Shown: positions 11,499 to 22,082, numbered from the stretch's first letter. The stretch: 64,000 bases of DNA from Halomonas alkaliantarctica (GCF_029854215.1 NZ_CP122961.1:2356001-2420000); one strand, 5' to 3'. Translations and numbers: made by a program. The notes: a model not told the origin generated them from the letters alone.

Positions 11499-12467
11499 AT
11501 GACCACTAAGTTTTTGAATAGCATGTCTTTGAATAACATGCTTTCTAACGCCCGCATTGCGGGCGTTTTTATTTTACTGGTACTGCTTAGCGGCTGCGCT
11601 CGAAATCCGGTACTGCTACAAAGTACCTATCAAGCCCTACCCGCCCATGCAGAAATCACCAGCGTACCATTTTATGCCCAAACGGAGTTTCAGTGCGGTC
11701 CTGCCACGCTGGCGATGGTTCTCAATTATCAGGATGTCGATACCGACGTTGAGCAACTGATCCCACAAGTGTTCTTGCCTGAGCGGGATGGCAGCGTACA
11801 GCCAGAAATGCTAGCGACTGTTCGGCGTTATGATCAGCTCGCTTATCCCGTTCGAGGCACTATGGATGCACTGTTAGGTCATTTGGCAGCAGGTGATCCG
11901 GTGGTAGTGATGCAGAATTTATCGCTCCCCATTTACCCAATGTGGCACTACGCCGTGGCCATTGGCTATGATCTGCCCAATGAAACGCTTATTCTGCGCA
12001 GTGGCGAAATTGAACGCCATACGATGTCGTTTAGTCGTTTCGACGCCACCTGGGCACGCACTGAGCGCTGGGGCTTTGTGGTGGCCGAACCGGGTACGCT
12101 ACCCGCGGGTATTACTGCCCGTAACGCGCTTGAAGCCATTAGTGCCTACGAAGAATCACACGGTCCCAGCGCTGCATTATCAAGCTGGCAGACGTTTAAC
12201 GAGCACCATCCTGCCAATGCTATTGGGCAATTTGCGCTAGGCAACGCACTGTATGCTAACCAACAACCAGAGGAAGCTCGCAACGCCTTTGAACGCGCAA
12301 CGGAGCTTGATGTAAAAATGGGCGCTGCCTGGCTAAATCTAGGCCTTTTACGGCTTCAACAAGAAGACCCCATCGCCGCACGGGAAGCATTAGAGCAGGC
12401 CGCCTCGCTGGCGGGCAGCTGGCAGGAAAAAGCTCGTTTAGCCTTAGAAGCTTTAAATAACGATTAA
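11499..12467 (+). CDS. PA2778-family C39-like cysteine peptidase lipoprotein with TPR tail
   Basis: A 322-aa lipoprotein with lipobox LLSGC (Cys 33). A papain-like C39 domain follows: EFQCGPATLAM places the catalytic Cys at residue 66, and MWHYAVAIGYD near 148 provides the His. Residues about 205-320 form TPR-like helices (AIGQFALGNALYANQQPEEA and following). Such pairs with PA2779-family proteins are common in pseudomonads, but the substrate is unknown. The start at 11499 lies 11 bp after the previous gene. Unusually, a perfect terminator-like hairpin (listed separately) is embedded in the codons of the signal peptide. Confidence 0.85.
   Translation: MTTKFLNSMSLNNMLSNARIAGVFILLVLLSGCARNPVLLQSTYQALPAHAEITSVPFYAQTEFQCGPATLAMVLNYQDVDTDVEQLIPQVFLPERDGSVQPEMLATVRRYDQLAYPVRGTMDALLGHLAAGDPVVVMQNLSLPIYPMWHYAVAIGYDLPNETLILRSGEIERHTMSFSRFDATWARTERWGFVVAEPGTLPAGITARNALEAISAYEESHGPSAALSSWQTFNEHHPANAIGQFALGNALYANQQPEEARNAFERATELDVKMGAAWLNLGLLRLQQEDPIAAREALEQAASLAGSWQEKARLALEALNND
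11547..11575 (+). terminator. Intrinsic-terminator-like hairpin inside the start of the C39 peptidase gene
   Basis: AACGCCCGC, a 3-nt loop ATT, then GCGGGCGTT: a perfect 9-bp stem followed by TTTTTATTTT. It has all the marks of a Rho-independent terminator but lies about 50 bases inside the reading frame, encoding NARIAGVF of the signal peptide. It could cut transcription of the downstream gene relative to the PA2779-family gene. Confidence 0.7.
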
Positions 12468-12631
12468 ATATCGGTTTTTAACCGTCATATTAATAATAAC
12501 GAGCACAAGTATGATCCTGCAATTAGTAAAGTTGTGGGATGGCAGACATAGCCAGTGAGTGCTTAAGTTGCATAAGGACGATGTCTTTAACCTGTTCATT
12601 GGACTACCTAACCATTTACGGGAGAGGATCC

Positions 12632-12760
12632 ATGCTGAACTGCCTTTTGCAACGTAAGCTCTCTTTTGATGATTGCGTTTCTTCGCACAACGTCCCTACG
12701 CCTACTCTGCAGCACGCTGAGAGGGGCGATATCATTACCAGCTTGCTGGTTGCCTCGTGA
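12632..12760 (+). CDS. Small reading frame translationally coupled to the diguanylate cyclase
   Basis: A 42-aa frame (starting MLNCLLQRKLSFDD) with a strong Shine-Dalgarno GGGAGAGG just before ATG 12632. Its TGA overlaps the GTG start of the GGDEF gene (GTGA). The cyclase gene itself has no clear ribosome binding site, so this frame may serve as a leader whose translation delivers ribosomes to the next start. No family is recognised. Confidence 0.5.
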   Translation: MLNCLLQRKLSFDDCVSSHNVPTPTLQHAERGDIITSLLVAS

Positions 12761-13962
12761 TCATGCGTCGCTTTCTTCATCAGCCCGGCGGACGCTTGGC
12801 GTCCATTTTTGCCGCTCTCTTTTTCGTGTTGTCGGCAGTAATCGGCAGCTATGTATACAGTGCGTGTCAAAAAGCCAGTGCCGACTACACCACGTTGATT
12901 AGTGACATTGTATTGGCCCAGCAAGCCACACCTCAGTTAAGGGACGCTCTAGAGGAAGGCAGCCGCTTGCCTAGTAGCGAACAGGTTGAATACATTGATT
13001 ATTTTATTTCACGTTCCAAACAGCACTTAAATAACATAAAGGGCAGTATTGAACGCCATCGATACCTCCTATCAGATGTTGAATATCTCAATCATCATTT
13101 CAGCGAGCTTAATAATCGCCTTTCAGATCTACATCAGCAGGCACAAAAAGCTCAACAGCGGCCAGAACTTATTGATCCATTACAGCGCGCTGCAATGGAA
13201 ATCGGTGGCGCTCAATCTTGGCTGTATAATCAACTGCTAGATGATGTTCGCGCTATTTCCATACAACAACGCTTGATCATGCAGCGGCTCTCGATCGCCG
13301 TGAGTGTGCTACTGGTGCTGATGGTCAGCGCGGCGATCACGCTCTGCTTAGCGGTTATTTACTTACACCGTCAGCGCAACGTCATGCATCAATTAATGCT
13401 AACCGATGAGCTGACGGGGCTTTATAACCGGCGCCATTTGGTCAATATAGCATCAGCGGCGCTCACCCAAGCACAACGTGATCATGGATCGCTTAGCCTA
13501 ATGCTGTTAGATCTTGATCACTTTAAGAATATAAATGACACCTATGGGCATCCTACCGGCGATGAGGTACTTCGCCAGGTCAGTAAACAGCTTCGCAAAT
13601 TAAGCCGTCCATCCGATACATTAGCGAGAATTGGTGGTGAGGAATTTTGTTTATTAATGCCCAACACAAATACCCATGATGCCCTCCAGGTAGCCGACCG
13701 GCTGCGCCGAGAAATTGAAGCTAATACGCTGAGCGGTATAGACCTGCTCGCCAACCCGACCATTAGCATTGGCGTTACTACATGCCATGGCGGCTCACTG
13801 ACGTTTGAACAGCTTTATTCGTTTGCCGACAAAGCGCTTTATCAAGCCAAAGCGTTGGGACGCAACCGTGCTGAAAGCCTGCTGCCGCCCGCCGAACCCA
13901 CACCCTATAAAGGCCCGCATACTTATGCTCACACCTTTATAGGTGAACCCATGGACTCTTGA
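12757..13962 (+). CDS. Membrane-anchored diguanylate cyclase
   Basis: A 401-aa protein (399 if started at ATG 12763) that should make cyclic di-GMP from GTP. The N-terminal membrane segment lies near residues 15-35, followed by a helical periplasmic sensor region to about 165, a second membrane segment (about 175-200), then a GGDEF domain. The domain starts at LMLTDELTGLYNRRHL, and the active site is RIGGEEF. An allosteric inhibition site RxxD (RPSD) sits five residues before GGEEF, so product inhibition is likely. No EAL or other output domain follows. The signal sensed cannot be told. It is convergent with sthA. Confidence 0.93.
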   Translation: MIMRRFLHQPGGRLASIFAALFFVLSAVIGSYVYSACQKASADYTTLISDIVLAQQATPQLRDALEEGSRLPSSEQVEYIDYFISRSKQHLNNIKGSIERHRYLLSDVEYLNHHFSELNNRLSDLHQQAQKAQQRPELIDPLQRAAMEIGGAQSWLYNQLLDDVRAISIQQRLIMQRLSIAVSVLLVLMVSAAITLCLAVIYLHRQRNVMHQLMLTDELTGLYNRRHLVNIASAALTQAQRDHGSLSLMLLDLDHFKNINDTYGHPTGDEVLRQVSKQLRKLSRPSDTLARIGGEEFCLLMPNTNTHDALQVADRLRREIEANTLSGIDLLANPTISIGVTTCHGGSLTFEQLYSFADKALYQAKALGRNRAESLLPPAEPTPYKGPHTYAHTFIGEPMDS

Positions 13963-14008
13963 AAGACGATAAGACAAGGTGAATCGCCCCAGGTTATAAA
14001 AGCCCTTG

Positions 14009-15400
14009 TTAGAAAACCCGATTTAAGCCGTTCTGCGCAGCTACCCGGTAGGCTTCTGCCATCGTAGGATAGTTAAACGTCGTATTCACAAAGTAATTAA
14101 GTGTATTGGCCTCACCTTCTTGCTGCATGATCGCTTGGCCGATATGCAAAATCTCAGACGCTTGGTCACCAAAACAGTGAATGCCGAGTATTTCCAATGT
14201 GTCCTGATGGAAAAGGATTTTGAGCATACCCACTGTGTCACCGGTAATCTGCGCCCTGGCGGTATCTTTGAAAAAGGCTTTACCTACTTCGTAGGGCACT
14301 TTGGCTTGCGTAAGCTCACGTTCATTCGGGCCAAACGAACTGATTTCGGGGATGGTATAAATACCGGTGGGTACATCCCTAACAAAACGATACTCTTTAT
14401 CGAGCAGCTCATTACACGAATTCAAGCCTTGGTCGTAAGCCGCGCTCGCCAAACTCGGCCAGCCAATTACATCGCCCGCCGCATAGATATGGGACACCGA
14501 GGTGCGATAGTGCTCATCGACGCTTAGCTGCCCGCGCCCATTGGCGGTTAAGCCAATGTTCTCAAGGCCTAAGCTGTCGGTATTACCAGTGCGGCCATTG
14601 GCCCACAAAAATGCATCAGCACGAATCCTTTTGCCTGACTTGAGACGCACCACTACGCCCGATTCATCGCCCTCAACACTCTCATACTCTTCATTATGAC
14701 GGACCAACACGCCGTGCTTACGTAAATGGTAAGAGAGCGCATCGCTAATCTCGTCGTCCAAAAATGACAGCAGACTGTCACGGTTATTAATGAGATCAAC
14801 TTTGACGCCCAGGCCAGAAAAGATCGATGCGTATTCGCAGCCAATCACCCCTGCCCCAAAAATCACCAACGTGCGTGGAGTGTGCGAAAGGCTCAAGATG
14901 GTATCGGAACAGTAGATACGCGGATGGCGGAAGTTAATATCCGCCGGACGATAGGGACGCGAACCGGTGGCAATGACGATTTTCTCGGCCACCAACTCTT
15001 CCATGCCTTCCTGGCGGTCACGCACCAATAATGTGTGTTCATCTTTAAACCGGGCGACACCATGGAACAGGTCGATGCGGTTACGCGCATAGAAGGTGGT
15101 GCGCATTTCTACCTGTTTATCGATAGTGCCTCGTGAGCGCTCCATCACTTTGGGAAAGGAGAACCAGCGCGGTTCACCAATATCGCGGAACATACGGTTA
15201 GTGTTGAACGCCATGATCTGTTTGACCTGATGGCGCAATGCTTTCGAAGGAATGGTACCCCAGTGAGTGCAGTTGCCGCCTACCTGCGCCTGCTTCTCAA
15301 TGATGGCTACGCGTTTACCATGCTTTGCAGCGTTGATGGCAGCGCTTTCCCCTGCAGGCCCTGTACCGATAACCACAATATCGTAATTGTGAACCGCCAT
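14009..15400 (-). CDS. sthA: Soluble pyridine nucleotide transhydrogenase
   Basis: A 463-aa flavoprotein that moves reducing equivalents between NADPH and NAD+. The N-terminal FAD fold starts [14 protein letters not shown]. The redox-loop region is [17 protein letters not shown]: only one of the two cysteines of the dihydrolipoamide-dehydrogenase family is present, which is the SthA hallmark. The NAD(P) fold is [18 protein letters not shown] near residue 180, and the C-terminal dimerisation domain carries [17 protein letters not shown]. Length matches E. coli SthA (466). The gene sits downstream of the nqr operon on the same strand, as in pseudomonads, which links it to NADH balance. Confidence 0.97.
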   Translation of the reverse strand: MAVHNYDIVVIGTGPAGESAAINAAKHGKRVAIIEKQAQVGGNCTHWGTIPSKALRHQVKQIMAFNTNRMFRDIGEPRWFSFPKVMERSRGTIDKQVEMRTTFYARNRIDLFHGVARFKDEHTLLVRDRQEGMEELVAEKIVIATGSRPYRPADINFRHPRIYCSDTILSLSHTPRTLVIFGAGVIGCEYASIFSGLGVKVDLINNRDSLLSFLDDEISDALSYHLRKHGVLVRHNEEYESVEGDESGVVVRLKSGKRIRADAFLWANGRTGNTDSLGLENIGLTANGRGQLSVDEHYRTSVSHIYAAGDVIGWPSLASAAYDQGLNSCNELLDKEYRFVRDVPTGIYTIPEISSFGPNERELTQAKVPYEVGKAFFKDTARAQITGDTVGMLKILFHQDTLEILGIHCFGDQASEILHIGQAIMQQEGEANTLNYFVNTTFNYPTMAEAYRVAAQNGLNRVF

Positions 15401-15460
15401 GCTCTCTGCGTCCCTTTGCTATTTTGCTCAACCGTTCCCGTTGCATACACCGCAGTCTTG

Positions 15461-15715
15461 TTAGCGACGTGTAGCGTCATAGCCCAAATCTGCACCACGG
15501 CTCTCGTCGCTGCGGCGACGAACGCCACCACGCTTGCGGTTCTCTTCTTCACACACCTCATCTTTGCCGCCGCAGATATCGCAACCATCTTTCATACCGA
15601 TTTGATTCAAACCACCGCATGAACCGGCGATCGGCTTGCGGCCCATGATGACCCCCACGGCCATCGCACCCATAATCAGTGCCATGAAACCGAATACCAG
15701 TAGCCAAATAGTCAT
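15461..15715 (-). CDS. nqrM: Na+-NQR maturation protein NqrM
   Basis: An 84-aa protein with an N-terminal membrane segment (TIWLLVFGFMALIMGAMAVGV) and a four-Cys motif SCGG...GCDICGG followed by an acidic/Arg-rich tail. This is the NqrM family (formerly DUF539), required to assemble the iron site of Na+-NQR. I start at ATG 15715 (MTIWLL), preceded by GGGAGA; the longer frame adds seven unlikely residues. It lies 233 bp from nqrF with a terminator in between, so it probably has its own promoter. The flavin transferase gene apbE, usually between nqrF and nqrM, is absent here. Confidence 0.92.
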   Translation of the reverse strand: MTIWLLVFGFMALIMGAMAVGVIMGRKPIAGSCGGLNQIGMKDGCDICGGKDEVCEEENRKRGGVRRRSDESRGADLGYDATRR

Positions 15716-15882
15716 ATCAATCTCCCAGCATTGCATTGCCTAGCTTTAAATTATTGGCCTTACCTGACGACAATAGTTGCAGTGATAAGTGCCTCACGGT
15801 CATTCATCGTTAAACCGATTATACCTTAGCCGAGCCCCTGTTATCAGCGCGGCGCTAAGTCATTCCTTTTCACAAAGGTTTA

Positions 15883-15917
15883 TAAACAAACGGGGCCAGC
15901 CCAAAAGGCCAGCCCCG
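15883..15917 (-). terminator. Terminator at the end of the nqr operon
   Basis: On the - strand GGGGCTGGCC, a short loop, then GGCTGGCCCC, followed by GTTTGTTTA. The stem is fully paired in RNA if two G-U wobbles are allowed, and only in this direction. It lies 32 bp after the nqrF stop. Confidence 0.85.
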
Positions 15918-15948
15918 CTTAACGCTACTAACAACTTACGCCGACTGT

Positions 15949-17181
15949 TTAGCCACCGAAGTCATCCAACAGGATATTTTCCGGCTCGACGCCCATATCA
16001 AGCAACAACTTGATAACAGAGGCGTTCATCATAGGAGGCCCGCACATGTAGTACTCGCAATCTTCAGGTGCTGGGTGGTCCTTCAGATAGTTTTCGTACA
16101 GCACGTTATGGATAAAGCCTGTCGGCCCTTCCCAGTTATCTTCTGGCTGTGGATCAGAAAGCGCCAAGTGCCACTCGAAGTTCGGGAACTCTTCGGCTAA
16201 CTGATCATACTCTTCGTTGTAGAAGGTTTCACGCCAGGAGCGCGCACCGTACCAGAAGGTGATCTTGCGTTCAGACTTCAAGCGCTTCAGCTGATCGAAG
16301 ATATGACTGCGCATCGGCGCCATACCCGCACCACCACCGATAAAGATCATTTCAGCGTCAGTATCACGGGCAAAGAACTCGCCAAACGGCCCCATTACAG
16401 TGACCTTATCACCCTCTTTAAGGCTGAAGACGTAAGTCGACATCAAACCTGGCGGATGGTCAGTGCCGGGAGGCGGCGTGGCAATACGGATGTTGAACTT
16501 GAGGATACCCTTTTCATCCGGGTAGTTCGCCATGGAGTAGGCGCGAATCACCTCCTCATTGTTCTTGTGGGAAATTTTGAACATATCAAATTTTTCCCAA
16601 TCACCCCGGTACTCCTCTTCAATATCAAAATCCGAGAATTTGACATCATAGGGAGGAGCAACGAGCTGGACGTAGCCACCGGCGCGGAAGGCAACTTCTT
16701 CGCCTTCAGGCAGTTTCAGGTTCAGCTCTTTGATAAAGGTGGCAACGTTGGGGTTGGCAATAACCTCACATTCCCACTTCTTCACCCCAAACACTTCTTC
16801 AGGCACTTCGACTTTCATGTCCTGCTTCACAGGTACCTGACAAGAGAGGCGCCAGCCCTCTTTCTTCTCACGCATGGTGAAGTGCGACTCTTCGGTCGGC
16901 AGAATAGAGCCGCCGCCCTCTTCTACCCGGCACTTACACTGGGCACAAGAACCGCCGCCACCGCAGGCGGAAGAGAGGAAAATGCCGTTAGCCGCAAGCG
17001 TATTTAGCAGCTTACCACCGGCTTGGGTCTTCAAAGTGTGTTCAGGGTCGCCGTTGACCTCAATGGTCACGTCCCCGCTACTCACAAGCTTGCTGCGCGC
17101 TGCCAGAATGATCGCCGTTAAGCTAATAACGATGACCGTGAACATGACAACACCGAGCAAGATGACTGTTGTATCAACCAT
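15949..17181 (-). CDS. nqrF: Na+-translocating NADH:quinone reductase subunit F
   Basis: A 410-aa subunit and the NADH entry point of Na+-NQR. One N-terminal membrane helix (residues 5-28) is followed by a [2Fe-2S] ferredoxin domain with Cys 73, 79, 82 and 114 ([15 protein letters not shown]). A ferredoxin-reductase-like FAD domain has RAYSMANYP, and the NADH domain has [14 protein letters not shown] and YMCGPPMM. It is the last gene of nqrABCDEF, 72 bp after nqrE, and is followed by a terminator. Full length and intact. Confidence 0.98.
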   Translation of the reverse strand: MVDTTVILLGVVMFTVIVISLTAIILAARSKLVSSGDVTIEVNGDPEHTLKTQAGGKLLNTLAANGIFLSSACGGGGSCAQCKCRVEEGGGSILPTEESHFTMREKKEGWRLSCQVPVKQDMKVEVPEEVFGVKKWECEVIANPNVATFIKELNLKLPEGEEVAFRAGGYVQLVAPPYDVKFSDFDIEEEYRGDWEKFDMFKISHKNNEEVIRAYSMANYPDEKGILKFNIRIATPPPGTDHPPGLMSTYVFSLKEGDKVTVMGPFGEFFARDTDAEMIFIGGGAGMAPMRSHIFDQLKRLKSERKITFWYGARSWRETFYNEEYDQLAEEFPNFEWHLALSDPQPEDNWEGPTGFIHNVLYENYLKDHPAPEDCEYYMCGPPMMNASVIKLLLDMGVEPENILLDDFGG

Positions 17182-17253
17182 GTCGGTTTCCTATTGCTGG
17201 AGGTTTTCTATTACCCGGCGATGATTGACACCGCCGGGAAAAACCGGCTCCGA

Positions 17254-17871
17254 TTAAAGCTGAATGCCCGAGAAGGACATAAAGCCCAACGACATCAGCC
17301 CCACGGTGATGAAAGTAATGCCCAGCCCTTGAAGGCCACCCGGCACATCGCTGTACTTCAGCTTTTCACGGATACCCGCCAGGGCGGCAATTGCCAGCGC
17401 CCAACCGGTGCCCGCACCAAAGCCATAGACCACAGCTTCGCCAAAGTTGTAGCTACGCTCGACCATGAACAGTACGCCACCAAGAATAGCGCAGTTAACG
17501 GTAATCAGCGGCAGGAATACCCCTAGCGCGTTGTAGAGCGACGGTACGTACTTATCAAGGAACATTTCCATGATCTGTACCAACGCCGCAATGACACCGA
17601 TGTAAGAGAGCAACCCAAGGAATGAGAGGTCAATGTTTTCAGCACCGCTAATCCCGGTCCAGGTCAACGCACCCTCCTGTAGCAAGAAGGTATAGACAAG
17701 GTTGTTAACCGGCACGGTGACGGTCAATACCACAATAACCGCAATGCCCAGGCCAATCGCCGAGGAGACTTTTTTGGACACGGCCAAGAAAGTACACATC
17801 CCCAGGAAGAAGGCCAGTGCCATGTTTTCAACAAATACCGAGGCAACAAAAAGACTCAGATAATGTTCCAT
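17254..17871 (-). CDS. nqrE: Na+-translocating NADH:quinone reductase subunit E
   Basis: A 205-aa membrane subunit with six helices, of the NqrE/RnfA type. Recognisable segments are [20 protein letters not shown] near the N-terminus and [20 protein letters not shown] in the second half, each holding a conserved Cys that in this family ligates the intramembrane iron centre together with NqrD. One base separates it from nqrD. It is about three residues longer than the usual NqrE. Confidence 0.97.
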   Translation of the reverse strand: MEHYLSLFVASVFVENMALAFFLGMCTFLAVSKKVSSAIGLGIAVIVVLTVTVPVNNLVYTFLLQEGALTWTGISGAENIDLSFLGLLSYIGVIAALVQIMEMFLDKYVPSLYNALGVFLPLITVNCAILGGVLFMVERSYNFGEAVVYGFGAGTGWALAIAALAGIREKLKYSDVPGGLQGLGITFITVGLMSLGFMSFSGIQL

Positions 17872-17872
17872 G

Positions 17873-18541
17873 TTACACGGCCTCCTTGGGCTTGGTGTTT
17901 TCCTTCATTTTGAACTCATTATCTTCTACTTGCTCAGGGTTAACGGAACGCATTACCCAAATCAGTAGACCGATAATAAAGAACGCTGAAGGCGGCAGTA
18001 ATAGCAAGCCATTAGGCACGTACCAGCCACCGTTTTGCACGGTCTGGAGGATGGTAATGCCAAATACGCTGCCTGAACCCAGCAGTTCGCGGAAGAACCC
18101 CACCACCATAAGAACAAAGCCGTAGCCGAGGCCGTTACCAACACCGTCTAAAAACGACATGCCCGGTGTATTGGACATTGCAAAGCCTTCAGCACGCCCC
18201 ATGACGATACAGTTAGTAATGATCAAACCCACAAATACCGATAGCTGCTTAGACATCTCATAGGCATACGCCTTGAGAATCTGATCAACCACGATAACCA
18301 GCGAGGCAATAATGGTCATCTGTACGATAATGCGAATCGAAGAGGGAATATGATTCCTGATCAACGATACGAACAGGTTTGAAAATGCCGTTACGAAAAT
18401 AACCGCCAGCGCCATAACGAGCGATACGCTCATGCTGGTGGTTACCGCCAGCGCAGAACAGATACCCAGAATTTGCAATGCAATAGGGTTGTTCTGGAAA
18501 ATCGGCGCCGTTAATACGCCTTTTGCATTTACGTCCGCCAT
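17873..18541 (-). CDS. nqrD: Na+-translocating NADH:quinone reductase subunit D
   Basis: A 222-aa membrane subunit, pseudosymmetric partner of NqrE. Typical segments are [20 protein letters not shown] (first helix with its Cys) and [20 protein letters not shown] (second conserved Cys). It builds the iron site and part of the Na+ path. The gene lies two bases after nqrC and one base before nqrE, so it is translated as part of a tight operon. Confidence 0.97.
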   Translation of the reverse strand: MADVNAKGVLTAPIFQNNPIALQILGICSALAVTTSMSVSLVMALAVIFVTAFSNLFVSLIRNHIPSSIRIIVQMTIIASLVIVVDQILKAYAYEMSKQLSVFVGLIITNCIVMGRAEGFAMSNTPGMSFLDGVGNGLGYGFVLMVVGFFRELLGSGSVFGITILQTVQNGGWYVPNGLLLLPPSAFFIIGLLIWVMRSVNPEQVEDNEFKMKENTKPKEAV

Positions 18542-18543
18542 GA

Positions 18544-19365
18544 TCAGGCCCCCTCAACGTCTTCGAAGTTGGTATCGGTATCTTCGGCGTCTTCCGGCTC
18601 AGTGCCACTGCGGAATCTTGCCAAATAGGGACCGAAAGCTTCTTCGCTTAACCAGAATTGCAGCATGTTAGTCACGCCGTTACTGGTCAGCGTAGCGCCA
18701 GACAGCGCATCGACTTCGTATTCGTCACTGGCGCCGCCTTTGGTCAGGTGAATTTCCGGTGAGAGATCTCCCTCTTCATCGTAAATTTTCTTACCTTCCC
18801 ACTGAGCTTGCCAGCGCGGGTTGTTAACTTCAGCGCCCAGGCCTGGCGTTTCACTGTGCTCGTAATAGGTGATACTGACGATAGTATTACCGTCACCCTC
18901 TACGGCCAGGAAGCCACGCATTAAGCCCCAAAGCCCCTGACCACGAATCGGCAGCACGATCTGTTCAGGGTCATCTTCACCACCAATGAGGTAGACCGTG
19001 GCGTAGTTTTCAACGCGTGATAGCCCCGCGATGTCTTGGTCGCCGGAAAGCGTGCGCCCCGAAGCGGGGTCACGGGCTGCCTCAAAACTATCGTAGGTAT
19101 CGGGGTCAAACTCATCGGAGTACTCACCCGTATCCAGATCAACCACCCGAGCAGTAATCTCGTCGCTAAACACCTCTTCAACGTCCATACCAGGCTCGTA
19201 GAGCTTGGCAACGTTCAAAATGTTGGTTTTACGGTCGAGTTCCTGGTTAAGTTGCTGCATTGGCCGCAAGGCGACCGCCGCGGTCGAGACAATGACGGAG
19301 CACACGATACACAGTGCAAACGCCACAATCAGGACTTTCTTGATGGAGTTGTTACCTTGTGCCAT
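18544..19365 (-). CDS. nqrC: Na+-translocating NADH:quinone reductase subunit C
   Basis: A 273-aa subunit with one N-terminal helix and a periplasmic domain that carries covalent FMN. The flavinylation motif is SGAT in [13 protein letters not shown], with the attachment Thr at residue 225. The FMN is attached by ApbE, whose gene is not in this window. The C-terminus ends in an acidic tail ([16 protein letters not shown]). The start overlaps the nqrB stop by one base. Confidence 0.97.
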   Translation of the reverse strand: MAQGNNSIKKVLIVAFALCIVCSVIVSTAAVALRPMQQLNQELDRKTNILNVAKLYEPGMDVEEVFSDEITARVVDLDTGEYSDEFDPDTYDSFEAARDPASGRTLSGDQDIAGLSRVENYATVYLIGGEDDPEQIVLPIRGQGLWGLMRGFLAVEGDGNTIVSITYYEHSETPGLGAEVNNPRWQAQWEGKKIYDEEGDLSPEIHLTKGGASDEYEVDALSGATLTSNGVTNMLQFWLSEEAFGPYLARFRSGTEPEDAEDTDTNFEDVEGA

Positions 19366-20591
19366 TAGGCAGTCTCCTCGGCCGGTACGCTGGTTCGCTT
19401 AACGCGACGCTTAATGTTGGCCTGGACGAAGAAATGGTCAATCAGCGGTGCAAACAGGTTAGCGAACAGAATCGCCAGCATGATGCCTTCCGGGAAAGCC
19501 GGATTCACAACGCGAATCAAAACGGTCATCACACCAATCAGCGCACCAAACAGCAGGCGACCTTGGTTCGTCATCGAGGCTGATACGGGGTCGGTTGCCA
19601 TGAACACCATACCGAAGGCGAAACCGCCGATCACCAAGTGCCAGTACCACTGCATGGCAAACATCGGGTTGGAATCAGAACCGATCAGGTTAAACAGCGT
19701 GCTGGTTGCCACCATACCCAGGAACACACCCAGCATGATTCGCCAGGAGGCAATTCCTGTCCACAGCAATACGGCTGCGCCGATAAAGATCGCTAACGTC
19801 GAGACCTCACCCACCGAGCCGGGAATAAAGCCAAGGAAAGCATCCCACCAGCTGAAGGTGTCGGTTAGAGCAGACATGCCGTCCTGGAACGCCATGGAGA
19901 GTGCCGTCGCACCCGTATAACCATCGGCAGCCACCCATACAGAGTCACCTGAGATTTGCGCTGGGTAGGCAAAGTAAAGAAATGCACGGCCAGTTAGCGC
20001 GGGGTTCAAAAAATTCTTGCCCGTACCACCGAAGATCTCCTTACCGATCACAACACCAAAGGTGATCCCTAGCGCAACCTGCCAAAGCGGAATAGTCGCT
20101 GGCAGAATCAGTGCAAACAGCACAGAAGTGACGAAGAAGCCTTCGTTGACTTCGTGGCCGCGCTTTATCGCAAACAACACTTCCCAGAAGCCACCAACAA
20201 CAAAAGTGACCAGATAGATAGGCAAGAAGTAGGTGGCGCCTAAAACAAAGTTAGCCCAGAAGCTGCTTGGGTCATGTCCACCTGCCAACGTCATCAAAAT
20301 CGCTTCGCGCCAGCCACCCATAGAGGCGTAGCCCGCGTCAATGGCGGTGTTAGCCTGCCAGCCTGCGTTCCACATACCGAACAGCATTGCTGGGAAGGTA
20401 CACATCCATACGGTAATCATGATGCGTTTAAGATCGATACCGTCACGCACGTGAGCCGTGGTTTTAGCCACGCTCGGCGGTGTGTAGAAAATCGTATCTA
20501 CCGCTTCAAATAGCGGATAGAACTTTTCGTACTTTCCGCCTTTGTGGAAATGCGGCTCGATATTTTGGAGTGTCTGTTGAATACCCATCAT
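19365..20591 (-). CDS. nqrB: Na+-translocating NADH:quinone reductase subunit B
   Basis: A 408-aa membrane subunit with about ten helices, homologous to RnfD. It binds riboflavin and a covalent FMN at Thr 229 in [10 protein letters not shown], and forms the main Na+ channel and quinone region. Other landmarks are [24 protein letters not shown] and the C-terminal [21 protein letters not shown]. The start (MMGIQQTL) overlaps the nqrA stop by one base; the second Met could also be used. Confidence 0.98.
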   Translation of the reverse strand: MMGIQQTLQNIEPHFHKGGKYEKFYPLFEAVDTIFYTPPSVAKTTAHVRDGIDLKRIMITVWMCTFPAMLFGMWNAGWQANTAIDAGYASMGGWREAILMTLAGGHDPSSFWANFVLGATYFLPIYLVTFVVGGFWEVLFAIKRGHEVNEGFFVTSVLFALILPATIPLWQVALGITFGVVIGKEIFGGTGKNFLNPALTGRAFLYFAYPAQISGDSVWVAADGYTGATALSMAFQDGMSALTDTFSWWDAFLGFIPGSVGEVSTLAIFIGAAVLLWTGIASWRIMLGVFLGMVATSTLFNLIGSDSNPMFAMQWYWHLVIGGFAFGMVFMATDPVSASMTNQGRLLFGALIGVMTVLIRVVNPAFPEGIMLAILFANLFAPLIDHFFVQANIKRRVKRTSVPAEETA

Positions 20592-21940
20592 CAGGCCTCT
20601 TTCTCGATCATGGAGAGATTGTCACGCAGGATGGGGCCATATTCGTATTTGCCGGGGCAAACATACGTGCACAGAGCCAGATCCTCTTCGTCCAGCTCCA
20701 AACACCCAAGCTGCATGGCAACCTCAATGTCTCCCACGATCAGCGAACGCAGTAGCTGAGTTGGCATTATATCCAGCGGCATCACCGTCTCATATGCACC
20801 TACGGGCACCATAGCACGCTCGGAGCCATTGGTAGAGGTGGTCGGCGCATAGTTACTCAGGCCCTTAATCTTAGAGATGTAGATGCCCAAGACAGAGTGG
20901 CGATTAGCACCGGGCGACAGCCACCCCATAAACGTGCGCTTATTGCCCTCTTCCAGCAAGCTTACTTGGTTACTGAAGCGGCCAAGGTAGGTCAACTTAC
21001 CTTCAGCGGCAAAGCCAGAGAAAACAGAGCCGGAGATTACGCGAGTGTCCTCGGGTTTGATGACTTCTCCTGCCAAGAGTTCATCCGTACTCGCGCCAAC
21101 ACGCGTACGTATCAAGCGAGGATTTTCAGCGCGCGGGCCACCAATGGCGACCACACGGCTCATATCCAGCTTCCCTTCTACAAAGAACTTACCGAACGCA
21201 ATAACGTCCTGATAGCCGATGTGCCACACTTTTTTATGCAGTGCAACCGGAGAAAGGTAATGAATATGAGTGCCGACAAGCCCGGCAGGATGGGGACCAG
21301 CAAAGCTTTCAGTTTTTACACCGTCAACATCGCCGCCTGGAATTGAGGCATTTTCACCCGTACATAGGAAGACGTTGCCCTCGGTCAGGCGCGCTAACAC
21401 CTTGAGGCCATCCTCGAATGCCTGCGCCTGTTCATTAATGATCAGGGCTGGGTCAGGGCTAAGAGGGTGAGTATCCACGGCGGTTACAAAAATATCGGCC
21501 GGGGTGCTATCAATCGCAGGAGTGCGCGAGAAAGGACGGGTGCGTAATGCAGTCCAGAGCCCTGACTCTACAAGCTGGTCGACAACGACCTGACGTTCAA
21601 GCTGCGCTATGGCATTACGATCGTGAGCAGCGAATTCAACCGCTTCCTCAGTTTCGTCAACCTTGATTACGACAGACAGTAAACGACGTTTTTCGCCACG
21701 GTTTATTGCAAGCACTTCGCCGGCAGCGGGCGCTGTATAGCGCACACCATCAATTTTCTTATCGGTGAAGAGCAATTGGCCTAGTTTGACCTTATCCCCT
21801 TCCTGGACTTCCATTGTTGGCTTCATGCCAACGTAGTCGGTACCCAGGATTGCCACATGGCGCACAGGACGCGCATCTTCAATACGCTGCTCGGGCGCTC
21901 CCGTGATGGGGAGATCCAGGCCTTTTTTGACTTCGATCAT
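20591..21940 (-). CDS. nqrA: Na+-translocating NADH:quinone reductase subunit A
   Basis: A 449-aa peripheral subunit that contributes to the quinone site. The N-terminus ([16 protein letters not shown]) and a barrel-sandwich segment ([19 protein letters not shown]) are typical of NqrA/RnfC. The C-terminal part has [15 protein letters not shown] text in the form [13 protein letters not shown], and [12 protein letters not shown] at the very end. It is the first gene of the operon; the probable leader upstream carries a tandem repeat. The operon exports Na+ with NADH oxidation, suiting a salt-loving host. Confidence 0.98.
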   Translation of the reverse strand: MIEVKKGLDLPITGAPEQRIEDARPVRHVAILGTDYVGMKPTMEVQEGDKVKLGQLLFTDKKIDGVRYTAPAAGEVLAINRGEKRRLLSVVIKVDETEEAVEFAAHDRNAIAQLERQVVVDQLVESGLWTALRTRPFSRTPAIDSTPADIFVTAVDTHPLSPDPALIINEQAQAFEDGLKVLARLTEGNVFLCTGENASIPGGDVDGVKTESFAGPHPAGLVGTHIHYLSPVALHKKVWHIGYQDVIAFGKFFVEGKLDMSRVVAIGGPRAENPRLIRTRVGASTDELLAGEVIKPEDTRVISGSVFSGFAAEGKLTYLGRFSNQVSLLEEGNKRTFMGWLSPGANRHSVLGIYISKIKGLSNYAPTTSTNGSERAMVPVGAYETVMPLDIMPTQLLRSLIVGDIEVAMQLGCLELDEEDLALCTYVCPGKYEYGPILRDNLSMIEKEA

Positions 21941-21984
21941 AGTCTCGCCCAGTTGTTGGATCGGATATACGAAGGTAAGGGGTT

Positions 21985-22028
21985 CGAATGCTTATTTTCT
22001 GTTCAGTGAATTGTTATTTTCTGCTCAG
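21985..22028 (-). repeat. 22-bp tandem direct repeat in the probable nqrA leader
   Basis: On the - strand the core CTGARCAGAAAATAA occurs twice with a 22-bp period, followed by related ATTC-containing spacers. The repeats end 45 bp before the nqrA ATG and lie downstream of the likely -10, so they would be in the transcript. Confidence 0.85.
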
Positions 22029-22082
22029 ATAGTTACCAGTCCGGCCCAAGCAGCACTTGAACCACCCCGAAAAATCCATCGT

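Noticed and set aside
14009..15400. Dihydrolipoamide dehydrogenase
   Set aside because: The second redox cysteine is missing ([10 protein letters not shown]), which is diagnostic of SthA.
16303..17007. Long + strand frame opposite nqrF
   Set aside because: It is the antisense shadow of nqrF, whose Cys and flavin motifs are intact. The shadow has a low-complexity, His/Arg-rich composition and no start signal.
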